Source: Vanessa cardui
Lineage: Eukaryota; Arthropoda; Insecta; Lepidoptera; Nymphalidae
Direction of reading: 5' to 3'
DNA length: 64,000 nucleotides
NCBI RefSeq assembly: GCF_905220365.1
Contig: NC_061125.1
Span: 14,029,831-14,093,830, forward strand
Positions 44,153 to 55,649 of this stretch are shown here, one piece after another. How positions within the stretch are numbered: position 1 is the stretch's first letter; the number at the start of each line of letters is the position of its first letter. The translations under genes were made by a program, and so were the position numbers. The notes beneath the pieces were generated by a model. It made no database searches and was not told the origin of the DNA. It worked only from the letters and a program-made list of their open reading frames with translations.

Positions 44153-44584
44153 TATTATTTATATTGGTCAAATCGACCTTTGTTTATACCATTTCTAATG
44201 TTACTCTATAATCTAAAGCAAATAAAATATCAACACGTTGCTAGCAACGGCCCGTAAAGCGACCGTGCAAGTTAATATTTGTTTTAATAATGTTGAAACA
44301 TTTTATAAAAATATGAACCTTGCGTACAAATTAATTGCTACGTTAAACCTTTTTGACTGAGATCAGAAGGCTCGAGGCTTATTAGTTTAACAAGGTTCCA
44401 GAACCGTGGGGGTGAAAATTTGTAAGGCTACACTTTTGAATGCATGACATTTCATCAAAAAAAACTAAAACGAATATGCTTATTTCAAATTATGTATACG
44501 TATATAGATGTCTCGACTTTTTTTTACAAATCGACTTAAGAATAAAATTTCTTATTAATATATCTAAGTTAATCTAATAAATGT
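44153..44584. other. AT-rich sequence, nothing recognised
   Basis: A small GC-richer run near 44240 (AGCAACGGCCCGTAAAGCGA) has no assignment. Confidence 0.4.
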
Positions 44585-44745
44585 GAAATTAACTTCTACT
44601 GTTACCTTTCACCACCAAACCACTGTATTGAATTTGATGAAGAATGATTTGTTATGAAACAAAGATAAAGGTAACAAAGATACTTTTACTAGAGAACACA
44701 GTCTACTTTTTATGCCCAATACTTGACGACCGACCCATAAAAGAC
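44585..44745 (-). mobile_element. Tail-C, diverged
   Basis: CTGTTACCTTTCACCACCAA, CCACTGTATTGAATTTGATG, GATTTGTTATGAAAC and ACAGTCTACTTTTTATGCCC match the minus-strand order of the family. Confidence 0.6.
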
Positions 44746-45486
44746 GTGTGAAGTCAATTGAATTAATTAGTGCTTTGTAATAAATACCTGTTTAAATTTA
44801 ATTATTAATAATTACACTAGTTAGAACACATCGTTATCGTTTTGTTCTATCAACATAAACATAATTCAAAGAGGTTTTAATCCCCATAATAGAAAATCCT
44901 ACGTTTTGCCAAGTTCAAATACAATACTTGTTATCAGATAAATGATAATACATATTAATATATACGGAACGGACAACATGAAAGGCGGTATGTGAAAATT
45001 TTGAGAAGTCGACACGTAGTCATCCCACGCGAGGTGTACGGGTAAGTGGGTGACTGTATACGAATATTGAATATCTCATACAGAACTCACTTATTATACA
45101 ACAAACAATACTTATAAGAAACAGTTATTACTATTAAAATAATTACTTTAAAGCAAATTGTATAGTAAGTTCGTTTGGTACGACATTTCAGAATTTCAAC
45201 AATTCATATAACTTTAATTTATATTTATACTATGATAGTATAAGCTAAAGTTATTTTGTTAATAAATTCTTGAAAGATAACTCTTGATACTAAATAATAA
45301 CGTTCTTCTTTATTCAAATTAAGCAAAGAATATATAAAGAGATACAGTAATGAACATTAAAGTTATCACAATGCAGTTCCAGCGTATTCTGCCGAGAGCG
45401 AGTTCAAATTCCCGCTAGTTTTTTCTTTTTTTTATATGTTGCCCACTTCAAAAACCTTAGCGACAACAAAAGGTAAAGGTAAGGTT
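44746..45486. other. AT-rich sequence, nothing recognised
   Basis: A GC-richer patch at 44990-45060 is unassigned. Confidence 0.4.
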
Positions 45487-45592
45487 CCGTGGTCACCACC
45501 GCCCTACATCGCCAACGCTCCATCGAACTTGGAAACTAAGACATTGTCTACTGATAAGTAGTTGGTAGCAATCCAGACGGGCTTGTACCCCA
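45487..45592 (-). mobile_element. Repeat-B, internally deleted
   Basis: CCGTGGTCACCACCGCCCTA, GAACTTGGAAACTAAGACA and AGTTGGTAGCAATCCAGACG, then GGGCTTGTACCCCAAG. The middle of the element is lost. Confidence 0.65.
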
Positions 45593-46605
45593 AGGAATTG
45601 TAATTTCACAATTATTTCTATCTTTAATAAACAATGTCAACTTAGCGTAACTTAAGATGTTTCTTCCTTACGCTAACAAGTCTACTAGTATTGATCATCA
45701 TGAAATTTCACCAACTCATTTTCAGTCTAGGAAATAGAGAAGTGATACGTGAATGAAGACTAGCAGATAATCATAGCGTGTTTCGCGAAATGCAATACCA
45801 TATCTAATTAGAATATTAAGGAAAGTCAATTTCACGGATTACAATATTATTAACGATTTTTATGCGTTAGAAAGTTAATTGGTTTAGTAGCTGGACTGTT
45901 ATACCAAATATTATGAGTATACAATTGCCGTGCTCACTTGCAACATAATGATAATGAATATCTCTACGTAAAAATCGATAAAAATTATATTAAATAAATG
46001 TTAGAAACGAGTTTTGTATGTAGGCTTTTAAATGTTAGTTTTTAAAAGCATTATCGCAGTTCGAAACATGAATTCTATAAATAACAGCCAAAAGCCTTAC
46101 AAATGTAAACATACACAATTTAACATATCTTACGAACCACCAACATATGAAATAATAGCGATCCGCCCTGGCTTTGATGGTGGCAACGCTGATGCTTAAT
46201 ATATTAGTCTTACAATGTTCACTGCTTTTTCGACATTAGACAATACAAAACGCTTGTCCCTGCATACTAAATCTGTATAGCTTAGAAAATATTAATTTCA
46301 ATTATATGCTGTGTACGGCAATATTAATTTATATTAAATCCACAATGTATTCAAGTTACATACTTAATTGGGTAAGGATGATATATTGCTTAAAATCGCT
46401 TCGAAAATCAGCTATTATTTCTTGTAAAAAGTAAAGAAAACAAATGTTTATTGTGTCTTATCACTAAGAGATAGATAAACACCATCGTAGACTTATTTGA
46501 AAACATTTTTAAGGTGCTCAATACTGTAGTACATCATTTTGTTCTATCTGGTAGGATTCAGCCAGCGTTCGCAATGTAAAAAAAAATTATCAGTGTTTCT
46601 CTACT
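45593..46605. other. AT-rich sequence, nothing recognised
   Basis: No repeat family or coding frame of note. Confidence 0.45.
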
Positions 46606-46742
46606 ACATTGTGCATGTATTATATATATAAACGATTAATTGTATCTCTTAAAAACTGCATCAAAAACCGTTGTGTAACTCTAAAGATCAAAGCATAGAC
46701 AGGGACAGTGCAAAGCGACTTCATTTTATACTACGTAATGAT
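46606..46742 (+). mobile_element. Tail-E, 3' half
   Basis: CTTAAAAACTGCATCAAAAA, CCGTTGTGTAACTCTAAAGA, AGCATAGACAGGGACAGTGC and GCGACTTCATTTTATACTAC match the 49.6-kb copy. Confidence 0.75.
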
Positions 46743-46777
46743 AAAATAAAAACCCAAAAATAAAAGAGAAAATTCTG

Positions 46778-47075
46778 CAAGCACCGTTTGGCTTGAAAAA
46801 CCCTGACTCGTTTATCGAGAATCAGGATAAAGTCTTCCTAACCAATTTCGGTTACGGTGACCATTCTCGAGGGAGACTAGCCAGCTGCAGAGCAAATATT
46901 AACGTACTGCGCACCGCACACTCTCGATTGCAATTTCCTCAGCTTCATAATCCGGAGGGATAGGAAAACGACACGACCGAAGAAAGATCAAGTGATCAAA
47001 CTACCAATTCCGGTATATCGAACCCGGAACCTTGTACAGGGTCGTATAATCTAACCAATGGACCGAAGAGACAAT
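46778..47075 (-). mobile_element. Element H, tRNA-headed SINE-like unit
   Basis: Read on the minus strand it starts with CGGTCCATTGGTTAGATT (A-box-like) and GGTTCCGGGTTCGATATACC (B-box-like). The body, read on the plus strand, is GGTTACGGTGACCATTCTCG, GAGGGAGACTAGCCAGCTGC and TAGGAAAACGACACGACCG. A related body lies at 56519-56750. Polymerase III origin is inferred from the two box-like motifs. Confidence 0.6.
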
Positions 47076-47237
47076 TTCGAGAGATTTATAATGCTCGCAC
47101 TATCACGCACCGCGACAGAGCCGATCCGATCGCATGCGTGTCTCGTTATCGCGCACGACTTTGCTAAATTAACTCGTTTTCTAAAGATATACGACGAACC
47201 GTTTAAAATCATATGTAATATTTAATCTTTATACATT

Positions 47238-47480
47238 ACTAGCGACCCGCCTCACCTTCGCACCGTCACTTGATATGTATCGTTATATTATGACTAAATT
47301 TAATAAAATCGTTATAAATTGTAGCCTATGTGTTATTCTAATTTATAACCTATATTACTGTGAAATTTCATCCAAATTCATTCAGCAGTTTTTTCGTGAA
47401 AGAGTATCAAACATACGTACATATGCACACATACATCCATCCTCACAAACTTTCGCTTTTATAATATTAGTAGGATAGGA
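47238..47480 (+). mobile_element. RTE-like tail unit beginning ACTAGCGACCCG
   Basis: ACTAGCGACCCGCCTCACCT start, TTGTAGCCTATGTGTTATTC, CTGTGAAATTTCATCCAAAT, GTTTTTTCGTGAAAGAGTAT, CATACGTACATATGCACACA and a TTTTATAATATTAGTAGGAT end. The 5' motif is shared with Tail-E but the 3' end is of a different type. LINE/RTE affinity is by recollection. A 67-codon frame inside is a by-product. Confidence 0.7.
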
Positions 47481-47499
47481 TTAAGAGATGATTGAGAAG

Positions 47500-47806
47500 A
47501 AGACGGGCTTGCACAAAGCACAAACACGTACGGCTTTGTGCAAGCCCGTCTTGGTAGGTACCACCCACTCATCAGTCATTCTACCGCCAAATAACAGTAC
47601 TCAGTATTGTTGTGTTCTGGTTTGAAGGATGAGTGAGCCATTGTAACTACAGGCACAAGGGACATAACATCTTAGTTCCCAAATTTGGTGGTTGACGATT
47701 TAAGAAACAGTTAATATTTCTTACAGCGTCATTGTCTATGGGTGATGGTGACTACTTTCCATCAGGTGGCCCATATTCTCGTCCGCCAACCTATACCATA
47801 AAAAAG
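47500..47806 (+). mobile_element. Repeat-B with an inverted duplicate of its own head
   Basis: The forward copy runs 47532-47806 from GGCTTTGTGCAAGCCCGTCT to CGCCAACCTATACCATAAAA. Immediately upstream, 47500-47519 is the exact reverse complement of 47533-47552, so the first 20 bp are repeated inverted across a 13-nt spacer. The usual GGTGGTAGG start is missing. Confidence 0.9.
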
Positions 47807-47874
47807 AGGAGCATGACGTGTACACTAAAATAATCAGTCCACAACCAGTAACGAGTCATAAGGGACACAGGACT

Positions 47875-47930
47875 AAGAACGAATATCAGTAATTACATAT
47901 CAAGATATGTAATTACTGATATTCGTTCTT
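47875..47930. repeat. Perfect 27-bp foldback, 2-nt loop
   Basis: AAGAACGAATATCAGTAATT plus ACATATC (47875-47901) is exactly inverted at 47904-47930 around AA. It is not part of a known family here. Confidence 0.93.
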
Positions 47931-48480
47931 GTGTCTTGACACAACATCATTGATATTCTAATTGAACATATTTCTCTTTATACGTAATTTCAAACCAACG
48001 TTACTACGCTAAAGATATCTATTAATCTCACGAGATTTACATTTACTACCTTAGCAACGTCCGAGTTCCATATTCGCTATAATTATACGGAAAACTAATT
48101 AAAACTATGAAATATTTAATGGAGCTTCTATTGACATAGATTACCTGGTATCAAGAACTATATCAAGTCAATACAACACATTTCGTGTTACAAACCAATC
48201 TACAAAAAATTTTAATTTAATTACTATTATTTACTCTATAAATAAATAAATAATAATTATCAAATCAACGAAGCCGATTCATTTCATAACTATCAAATTA
48301 TTTTGATACACTTGTATAAATATAGTACTTAACTAATGCGTTATATTACATCTGTAATTTAATATTTAAAAATATTAATTTACAATAAATACTTTTTACT
48401 TTTATATAATTCTATTTTTAAATTTCTGAAAATATAAACAAACGACGAGCGTTACACAAGACATAAAATCATAATACATA
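47931..48480. other. AT-rich sequence, nothing recognised
   Basis: No repeat or coding frame. Confidence 0.45.
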
Positions 48481-48920
48481 CAAATTCCAAACGTCACTTC
48501 GTTCTAGTTCTCATCACGACATCTCGGCTCGAGGCTTCTGATCCATTCCAACGCACAATGAATACGAAATAAGAAATCAACGAAACCGCACTTACCCTAA
48601 GCAATTTTCTTTCATAGGCAATATTTTTAGCGGCTTCGCGAGGCACCACTGAAATATGGTATTGCTCGGTGCTAGTTTTTTTTTGTTTAGTTAGCGTTTT
48701 TGAACCCGAACAGACGTATATCACGTTTCTCACAACGCAACGCAACCAAAACGGCGTAATAAATCTAAAAGTCCATTTTCATATAAAAGAAAATCGATTA
48801 AGGAGCTTTTCCGATAGCGATCGCTCGAATGAAGCTATATATTTTCATGATCGAACGAATTCAAGATCAGAGGCGGGTGACGGGAGGCGCGTGAGGGAAT
48901 CAGAGGCAAATGTTTCTTAG
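48481..48920 (-). promoter_or_regulatory. GC-richer island with a possible minus-strand first exon
   Basis: On the minus strand a frame entered near 48745 passes residues SVVPREAAKNIAYERKLL and then meets AGGGTAAGT, a good splice donor whose exon edge would be 48596. A TTTTATATGAAAA TATA-like word lies upstream near 48777-48788. A plus-strand 83-codon frame (48669-48920) overlaps. I recognise neither product. Read as a promoter plus exon, this is inference. Confidence 0.2.
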
Positions 48921-49194
48921 ATAGTATTGCCCTTGAACGGAGCGTCATCTGTTCCATGCGGCAAGTTAAGAAGATTTGCAATTTTCCAATAGTTCCTTGA
49001 CTTTTATCATTTTATACGTTCATAAAAGTCGATTATAAAGTGAGAAAATTGCAAGTGACTTTATGAGCACATATCTTATCTACAACCCCTATCAAGGTCA
49101 AATTACTATCGTTTACAAAGATAAAGACAGTAATATAACAGTTTTATATCAGCTCGTGTAAGGAACTATCATACAAATTAAATCAAATGAAATC
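48921..49194. other. AT-rich sequence, nothing recognised
   Basis: No repeat or coding frame. Confidence 0.4.
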
Positions 49195-49350
49195 AAAATA
49201 AACTTTATTCAAGTATGCTTCTACAAGCACTTTTAAATCGTCATTTTACATTTAAGTGAAGCTACCACCGGTTCGGAAAGTAGATTCTACCGAGAAGAAC
49301 CGGCAAGAAACTCAGTAGTTACTCTTTTTTAACATTTAAAAAATACAAAG
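49195..49350 (-). mobile_element. Family F dispersed repeat
   Basis: AAACTTTATTCAAGTATGCT, AAGTGAAGCTACCACCGG, GATTCTACCGAGAAGAACCG and GAAACTCAGTAGTTACTCTT are the reverse complement of the 4738-4872 copy and are better preserved. Confidence 0.8.
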
Positions 49351-49620
49351 TCATGTTAGTTAAATACATTTATTGAAATTAATATATCCGACTTGGAAGT
49401 CAACAGGCATTAACTCCACACTTTATTACCATCTATAAAATCTATATGCTATGTATCGAATAATATGCTTTTTCGACCAGTGTACTTTTTACAAACGATT
49501 TGAATTTACGAAACAGCAAAGTTAAAAATGTCTGGGTGGAGCTTCTTTTCCTACTACTAAACAACCGATTTACGTAATCCAATTTGAAAGTTAAGTTCAG
49601 ATACATATAATAATATGTTA
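49351..49620. other. AT-rich sequence, nothing recognised
   Basis: No repeat or coding frame. Confidence 0.4.
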
Positions 49621-49848
49621 CACTAGCAAACCGCCCCGGCTTCGCAAGTGCGCAATTCTGGTACTAAATAAACTATACAACTTTTCTTGGTTCTCTAAAA
49701 TATTTTCCAAGTATTATATACAAAACTCTCGAATCACTCTATCTATTAAAAAAATCTGCATCAAAATGCGTTGCGTGATTTTAAAGATCTAAGCATACAT
49801 AGGGACAGACAGCGGTAAGCGATTTTGTTTTATACTATGTAATAATGA
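49621..49848 (+). mobile_element. Tail-E, full length
   Basis: CACTAGCAAACCGCCCCGGC start, CTCTCGAATCACTCTATCTA, ATCTGCATCAAAATGCGTTG, TTTTAAAGATCTAAGCATAC, GGGACAGACAGCGGTAAGCG and TTTTATACTATGTAATAATG end. It serves as the reference for the family in this window. Confidence 0.82.
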
Positions 49849-50157
49849 TTTTTTATTTACAACGATATTGTTATAAAAATTAGTTTCATCATTACATAAC
49901 GACACTTATACAAAGAAAAACTAGGAACATATATTATGGGCAACCTTCTCTAACATATTACAAAACTATTTTCAACGTTAAATGAGTCGGAAAAGGGATG
50001 TTGTAAAAAATATTTGAGGCCGCTATTTTTCACATGCTCGTACGGCTTGAGCAGCGGAGATATGAGGGGCAAAGTAAAGTAAAATTGTATATGAGCACGC
50101 TGAAACATCCGACACATTTTTAAAATATTGTAGTAAAATCTAAACTACTATATAACA
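49849..50157. other. AT-rich sequence between two Tail-E units
   Basis: Nothing recognised. Confidence 0.4.
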
Positions 50158-50574
50158 TAACCGGGATACGCGCCGGCTTCGGTTGGGTAAAATATTCATA
50201 GTAAATGTACTAAAAGAGATGTATTTATTTACAGTACAGTACAGTACAGTAACAGCCTGTCAATTTCCCACGGCTGGGCTAAGGCCTCCTCTCCCATTAA
50301 GGAGAGGGTTTGGAAAATATTACACCACGCTGTTCCAACGCAGGTTGGTGTTTATTTACGAAATCAAATTAGAATCTTTTAAAATTATCAGTGATTTTTT
50401 TTTTTCTATATTGTCCATATACAAAAAATTTCCCCTCGAATAAATCTATCTATTAAAAAAAAACCGCATCGCAACACGTAGCGTAATTTTAAAGATGTAA
50501 ACATACCTACGTATCTTTAAAATCTGTCTCTACGGACAGACAGCGGTAAGCGACTTTGTTTTATACTATGTAAT
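50158..50574 (+). mobile_element. Tail-E interrupted by a short SINE-A
   Basis: Left part CGGGATACGCGCCGGCTTCG to GATGTATTTATTTAC. Right part TTTATTTACGAAATC, CGAATAAATCTATCTATT, CCGCATCGCAACACGTAGCG and GACAGCGGTAAGCGACTTTG. TTTATTTAC flanks the SINE at 50224-50232 and 50351-50359. The 3' region also has a short inverted ACGTATCTTTAAAATCTG segment. Confidence 0.85.
50233..50350 (-). mobile_element. SINE-A, 5'-truncated (118 bp)
   Basis: Only the 3' third is present, on the minus strand: CCAACCTGCGTTGGAACAGC to CTCTCCTTAATGGGAGAGG, then GGCTGTTACTG and an (ACTGT)n tail. An exact 9-bp target-site duplication shows that the truncation happened at insertion, as expected for LINE-driven reverse transcription. 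Confidence 0.92.
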
Positions 50575-52304
50575 TATATTATATATAAATCTTCCTCTTG
50601 AATTACTCTTGATTGAAGAAGATTGAGGAATATTTCGATATATATTTATAACTCATGCAGAATATAATTGAGTATATCGGATAATTTTAGAGGTTTCTGA
50701 TGTGATGTTGTTAATAAATACATTTTAGTGCGCTTACTTTGCAAACGCTGCCTGAACCCTGCGAGATAGATCAAAATAATGTGCTAGAGTATTCTACACC
50801 TTAAATTTTTTATATGTTTATCTCATATGAAACCCACCATAACCATATTTATCCTTTACTTTTTAATAACAACTTTATTTGCGAAGCGATTTTAAGGAAT
50901 ACAGCATTAACCCTAAAATCGAGTACCTTAAATATATACATTGCGCGTTTACAGTCAGTCCATGTTGTATTTTTAGTATCAGTATTAAACACGTACGAAG
51001 CGGGGGTGATCACTGTTTATACATTACATAAATTGAAATCGTCACACGGTGTGAGATTAAACATAATAGCAACAACGACTGCTATCAACATGACATTATT
51101 ATTTTGTCACTGTCAACGCATTATAATAGAAAGAACGTCTCGACTTGGATTTAACAACCGCGAGCTTTTCAACAACGTATCTTATTATACGTGACAAGAA
51201 AAATACACCCAAACATTTAAAAAAAAAATAAACTAAAAACGAATAAAGACGTTGTAAAATTTCCCAAGGATACAAAGAAATTACCGGACATAACAGAAAC
51301 GCCTTCGCGACATGACAATGAAACCCAGTCACGCACCACTCTCTTTGATATAATTTATCAACAAATTCTTCAAACGGCTAAAGATAATTTCTCCCCCTTT
51401 TTATAACAAGTCGTTATAATACCATACTTTCGTCATTCAAATCAACGCTCTCACAAAAATCGACTCCTGGGCACATTAGATATAAAACGCACATTCACGT
51501 ATAACTTAGCGCTTACAAATGCGTCTTGAAGTTAAAAATGCAATGACTAATGAAGACTTTAAAAAATTCTTTTCAATTAACCGAATACTTTTACATTTAA
51601 AACGTATGCAGCAATTAAATATATTTAAAAGAATCGCAACAAATAAATTAAAAGCAATCAAAAGGAACACCGAATTATTTTAATTTCATAAATACGTAGA
51701 GCGTTTCCCAGGCTCGTTTTGCAATTGTAAGAAAATTGGACCGAACATTGCTTCGCCGTATTAAATTCTTCCCGTTTAATCAAAGGCGAAAAGGTAAGAA
51801 TTATCAACCTTAAGACTTCGCCCTGTAGCCGATATACGAAAAGAAGACTGTAAATAAATGGCTGGCGATGTTTCAAAAAGTGGGAAAATTGCCGGAGTGA
51901 GTTTGCGGGCACGCCTTTTATCTGTAACGTCTATCAAGCTCACGTCACTGTTGTTTATATAGATAAGGGCAGAAAACTGTCTATAAAAACAAAATATATG
52001 GACGGCATAAAAACAAGTACGGATTAAAAAGTGATCATTTATATTTTTCGAATGAAATATTTGATACGTATGAATAATTGCCGCGATAACATTTAAAATA
52101 TGAACGGAGAGATTTGAAATTTCGCGGTTAACGTAATAATTTTCGATATTAATACCATTACGAAAATCTAATAATATAAAACAAACGCGAATAGCCAGCA
52201 CACGCGGCGATTATTAGCAGTAATGACAAAAAGGGAGGGAAATTATGTTACACCGTAGAAAAATTTTTGGCCTTTTGAAACCTCAAATTCAAAATAACTA
52301 TTTA
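50575..52304. other. Unique sequence, 1.7 kb
   Basis: Holds a 126-codon plus-strand frame (50814-51194) and a 141-codon minus-strand frame (51776-52201). Both have AT-rich codons and no recognisable motif, and I do not call them. A moderately GC-rich part at 51680-51960 matches no repeat. Confidence 0.4.
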
Positions 52305-52548
52305 CTGTGGTAAAGATATGTAGGTTAGATACTACCTACTCATCATATATTGTACCACCAAGCAGCAACTCGCAGTATTGTTGTATTCCGGTTTGAAGGT
52401 GACTGAGCCAGTGTAACTACAGGCAAGGGATGTAACATATCTGTTCTAAAGGTAAACGGCGCATTTTTAAAAAAAGTCCACGTGGAGTAGTGACCACTTA
52501 CTATCAGGTGGTCTATTGGCAGACCGCTAACCGATATTATAAAAAATG
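52305..52548 (+). mobile_element. Repeat-B, diverged
   Basis: TACTACCTACTCATCATATA, CTCGCAGTATTGTTGTATTC, CCGGTTTGAAGGTGACTGAG, CCAGTGTAACTACAGGCAAG and AGTGACCACTTACTATCAGG, ending CCGCTAACCGATATTATAAA. The head is deleted. Confidence 0.82.
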
Positions 52549-55389
52549 AGATAATATTCAACCGTCAATGTAATCATTGACATAAATAGATACAAACAAC
52601 GAACTACTTTAATGCAAATCTTATATTATGAAACAAAATACGGTAGTGCGCGAGGGGCGACCACTCGCGGCGATCACTGGCACGATTAAGAAAAACGAAT
52701 AAGAGCTGGAGCGTGACACAAAAGCTGCATGATAACGGAGGAAAAACGAGCAGCGAACCGCCAGCAGACGATATCTACCGGGAGTTATTAAATATTAAAA
52801 TAAACCGGCATTCCGACACGAGTCCCAGGAGATACGCTAGATTACGACAACATACAATAACTTAACTGATTCGAAGTGCTTTCTTTATTTCAATTACGTT
52901 ATCGTAAAATAACGTTACGTTTACATTTTTGACTTTGAGCTGCGGGTTTAGTTACAATATTACAGTCATAATATATAGATGCTATTAAAATAGACATGAC
53001 GATATAGCGACTGAAAGACGGACATAGGATACCTGTTTCAAAATCCTATATAATAGCTTCTACTTATGTAACACTTATCTGTAATTATTATTTTTTAAAG
53101 CTTAACAGGCGCGGTGGTCTACTAGCTTAAAAGTTCATTCTAGGTCCAGTCTTCAAATTCAGAGCCAATGAAATCCTAGCTTGTGTGAATCTGTGCGTTA
53201 AAAGAGACTGGGCGTCGTATAATACAATCAGAAAAACACATAAAATAGTTTCCCACAAAATTGTACAAACGTATAAATTTTGTGAAAAAAGGTTTTAGTT
53301 AATTTTATTCTTATATAATAGAATATATATAATTAATTCCATGTTTGCGTTTAAGACTTCGATTGAAGATCGTGTATTAATAACCTTTAACGAATTTAAA
53401 AGGGCAGAGTCGTAGTTCCCGGCTGTTGAATGTTATAAATCGTATAACTCATGAAGATTGCCTCACCGCGAACCGAAAGTGTATCGTTCGTGTCGGTTGC
53501 TTAAGCGTCGCTCCACCCACTTACCTGAAACAATAGATCATTACAATATCAATATAATTCTTTTTCAATTCATCACGCAATAAAATTCTAATTACATAGG
53601 TGACGATACGATAAAAACATTTGATCACATTTTAAAGATCGGTCAGATTATGTAAGTATCAGTGTTCACGCAAGTCATCAATTGATATTCAATCAAAAAG
53701 ATATTAAAAAAAAAACATTTTATGCATACAAATAATGACATTATTAATATTATGTTAAGACACATTATGGCGTGTGAATAATCGGTTTCAATTTTTTTTA
53801 ATACATAGATAATGATTTTTTGCAATTAACGCGATTTGCACTGATATCTTTTTTTATTTTCAAAGCGCACCCACATTGACAATGATAGGTTTTATCCTTC
53901 GATAAAATTGGAATAAAGTATATCGTATAAAAAAATGACAATTTCATTAATCTGTTAACAATATTTTCTTGTTCCAAGACTGTAATTTTTAGTTAGAAAT
54001 TAAATTTGTTCGCGTTTAAAACTAACTTGACGCTAAGTTGCAATAGTAATTAAATCATTCCCGCTTGCTCTATCGTCGAAGTCTATCGGTACGGCCATTA
54101 AGTTCAACTACTGTTATTATTAACTTAGCCCTGGATTCCACAGGAAACTTCTAGATTGCCTCCGTGATGTCATATCGCGAGCCTGTTGATTTAGAATCAT
54201 AGACGGGAAACAATAAAGAGCATTAGCGTCGTTGTATGGGGATATAAAGTACATTAAATAAGGCATAAAAGTACGAATGTTGGCTTCGGGCTGTTACAAA
54301 TGCACGCGATTCCTGCTCCGCTTTATAAGACGCGACGCTGTGATAGCGGAGTGCTTTGATAAAATTTTATTTAGGGGCATTAGTATTCGTGCTAGCTTAT
54401 CGTGGCGTTTGGAGAGCTTGCATGCAGTGCACTTGTATGCTTTTTTTATATTGCGCGATTCACTTTAATTACTTTTCCAATTAGAAGTACTATTTAAACG
54501 TGAATAATCTAGTAGGTATTTATGTTAATTTTTTTTTGATTTACCAAGCTCTAAGAGATATTAATAATATTATTTTAATTAATTATTCCTGCAACTCCAA
54601 TCAAAACATGCACTAAAGCTAATCCAATAGTGACTTTATTCAACCAAAAATCGTTTTAGGAATCTAATATAGATAAAACAAAATTGGACGTTGGTATTAA
54701 TCCGAAAAATCAATTGTCGGCAAATAGAATAAAAATTCATACAATAAACTGCAATCTTTATGACACAACACAGTTTATTCATAAACCACCAAATTAAACT
54801 TTATGTTATAAACTATAAGTGCCGAAATCGCCAAGATTATTTTTCATTAATCCCAAGGATTATAATTGACGCCTTTATCAAAAAGGTTTCATATGCTGTT
54901 CGAATGATACGAAAGCAAATTTCAAATTTGGAACCTCAAAATCCGACTCTACAATCGTTAATTCATGTGCCTCAAGGCCTGTTCTTAATATCTAGTGACA
55001 GCAATCAGAATACAAAACGGATAATCTATTCGTGATACACGGCTTGTTTAACGAAGGGACGCGTTCACATGGCTATCGTCGTCCAGATCAGTCGTCGTGT
55101 GCAGGCGCCAATGTTCGCTAATGTTGTTTAATTAACTCGTATTCATTATCGGAGGGCGCGTGCGTCGGTACCGCAGCCCACAGGTGCTTGGACGGAAGTG
55201 GACCACCGACGCTAGGAATGGCAGTTTTTCATTCATATTTTATATTCATTTCCTCGTATGTCTTGTAACAAGCCCAAATTTTCAAACCTAGAAGGTCTGA
55301 ATTTTGAACTAAGTCTGTTTTTTTAATTTTTATAAACGCAAAGCAGAGTAGCCATTACTTAATATTTTTATATTAATTATTCGTGCAGC
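52549..55389. other. Unique sequence, 2.8 kb
   Basis: GC-richer patches at about 52640-52830, 53400-53530, 54270-54440 and 55020-55220 match no repeat family. The 63-codon plus-strand frame at 54277-54468 lies in one of them and has no recognisable domain. Confidence 0.4.
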
Positions 55390-55426
55390 AAACCTGGAAA
55401 CTAAGACACAATGTCCCTTGGGCGAG
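55390..55426 (-). mobile_element. Repeat-B scrap
   Basis: ACCTGGAAACTAAGACACAA followed by TGTCCCTTGGGC resembles the minus-strand centre of Repeat-B. Too short to be sure. Confidence 0.35.
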
Positions 55427-55649
55427 TTATCTGGGTCAATTTCGTTCTTGTCACGTTATAAGTTTAATTTATTTTTCGGTTTGTTGAACTGCGAACCGGC
55501 ACTACTTTATAATAATATTATATACTTAAATCTCGTCCGCGATGTGCTGTATCTTACGGTATATTGTTTACGAAAATCTGCTAATCTAATATAGGGTTAA
55601 GTTGTTTGCTATTTAGGCATTAAAAAAATACGTCGTACTCTTTATTAAT

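Noticed and set aside
50814..51194. 126-codon plus-strand frame
   Set aside because: AT-rich codons, no motif, no splice or promoter context; compatible with chance in 64 kb of six-frame sequence.
51776..52201. 141-codon minus-strand frame
   Set aside because: Rich in Ile/Asn/Phe/Tyr as expected from AT-rich DNA and without a domain. Comparative data would be needed to reconsider it.
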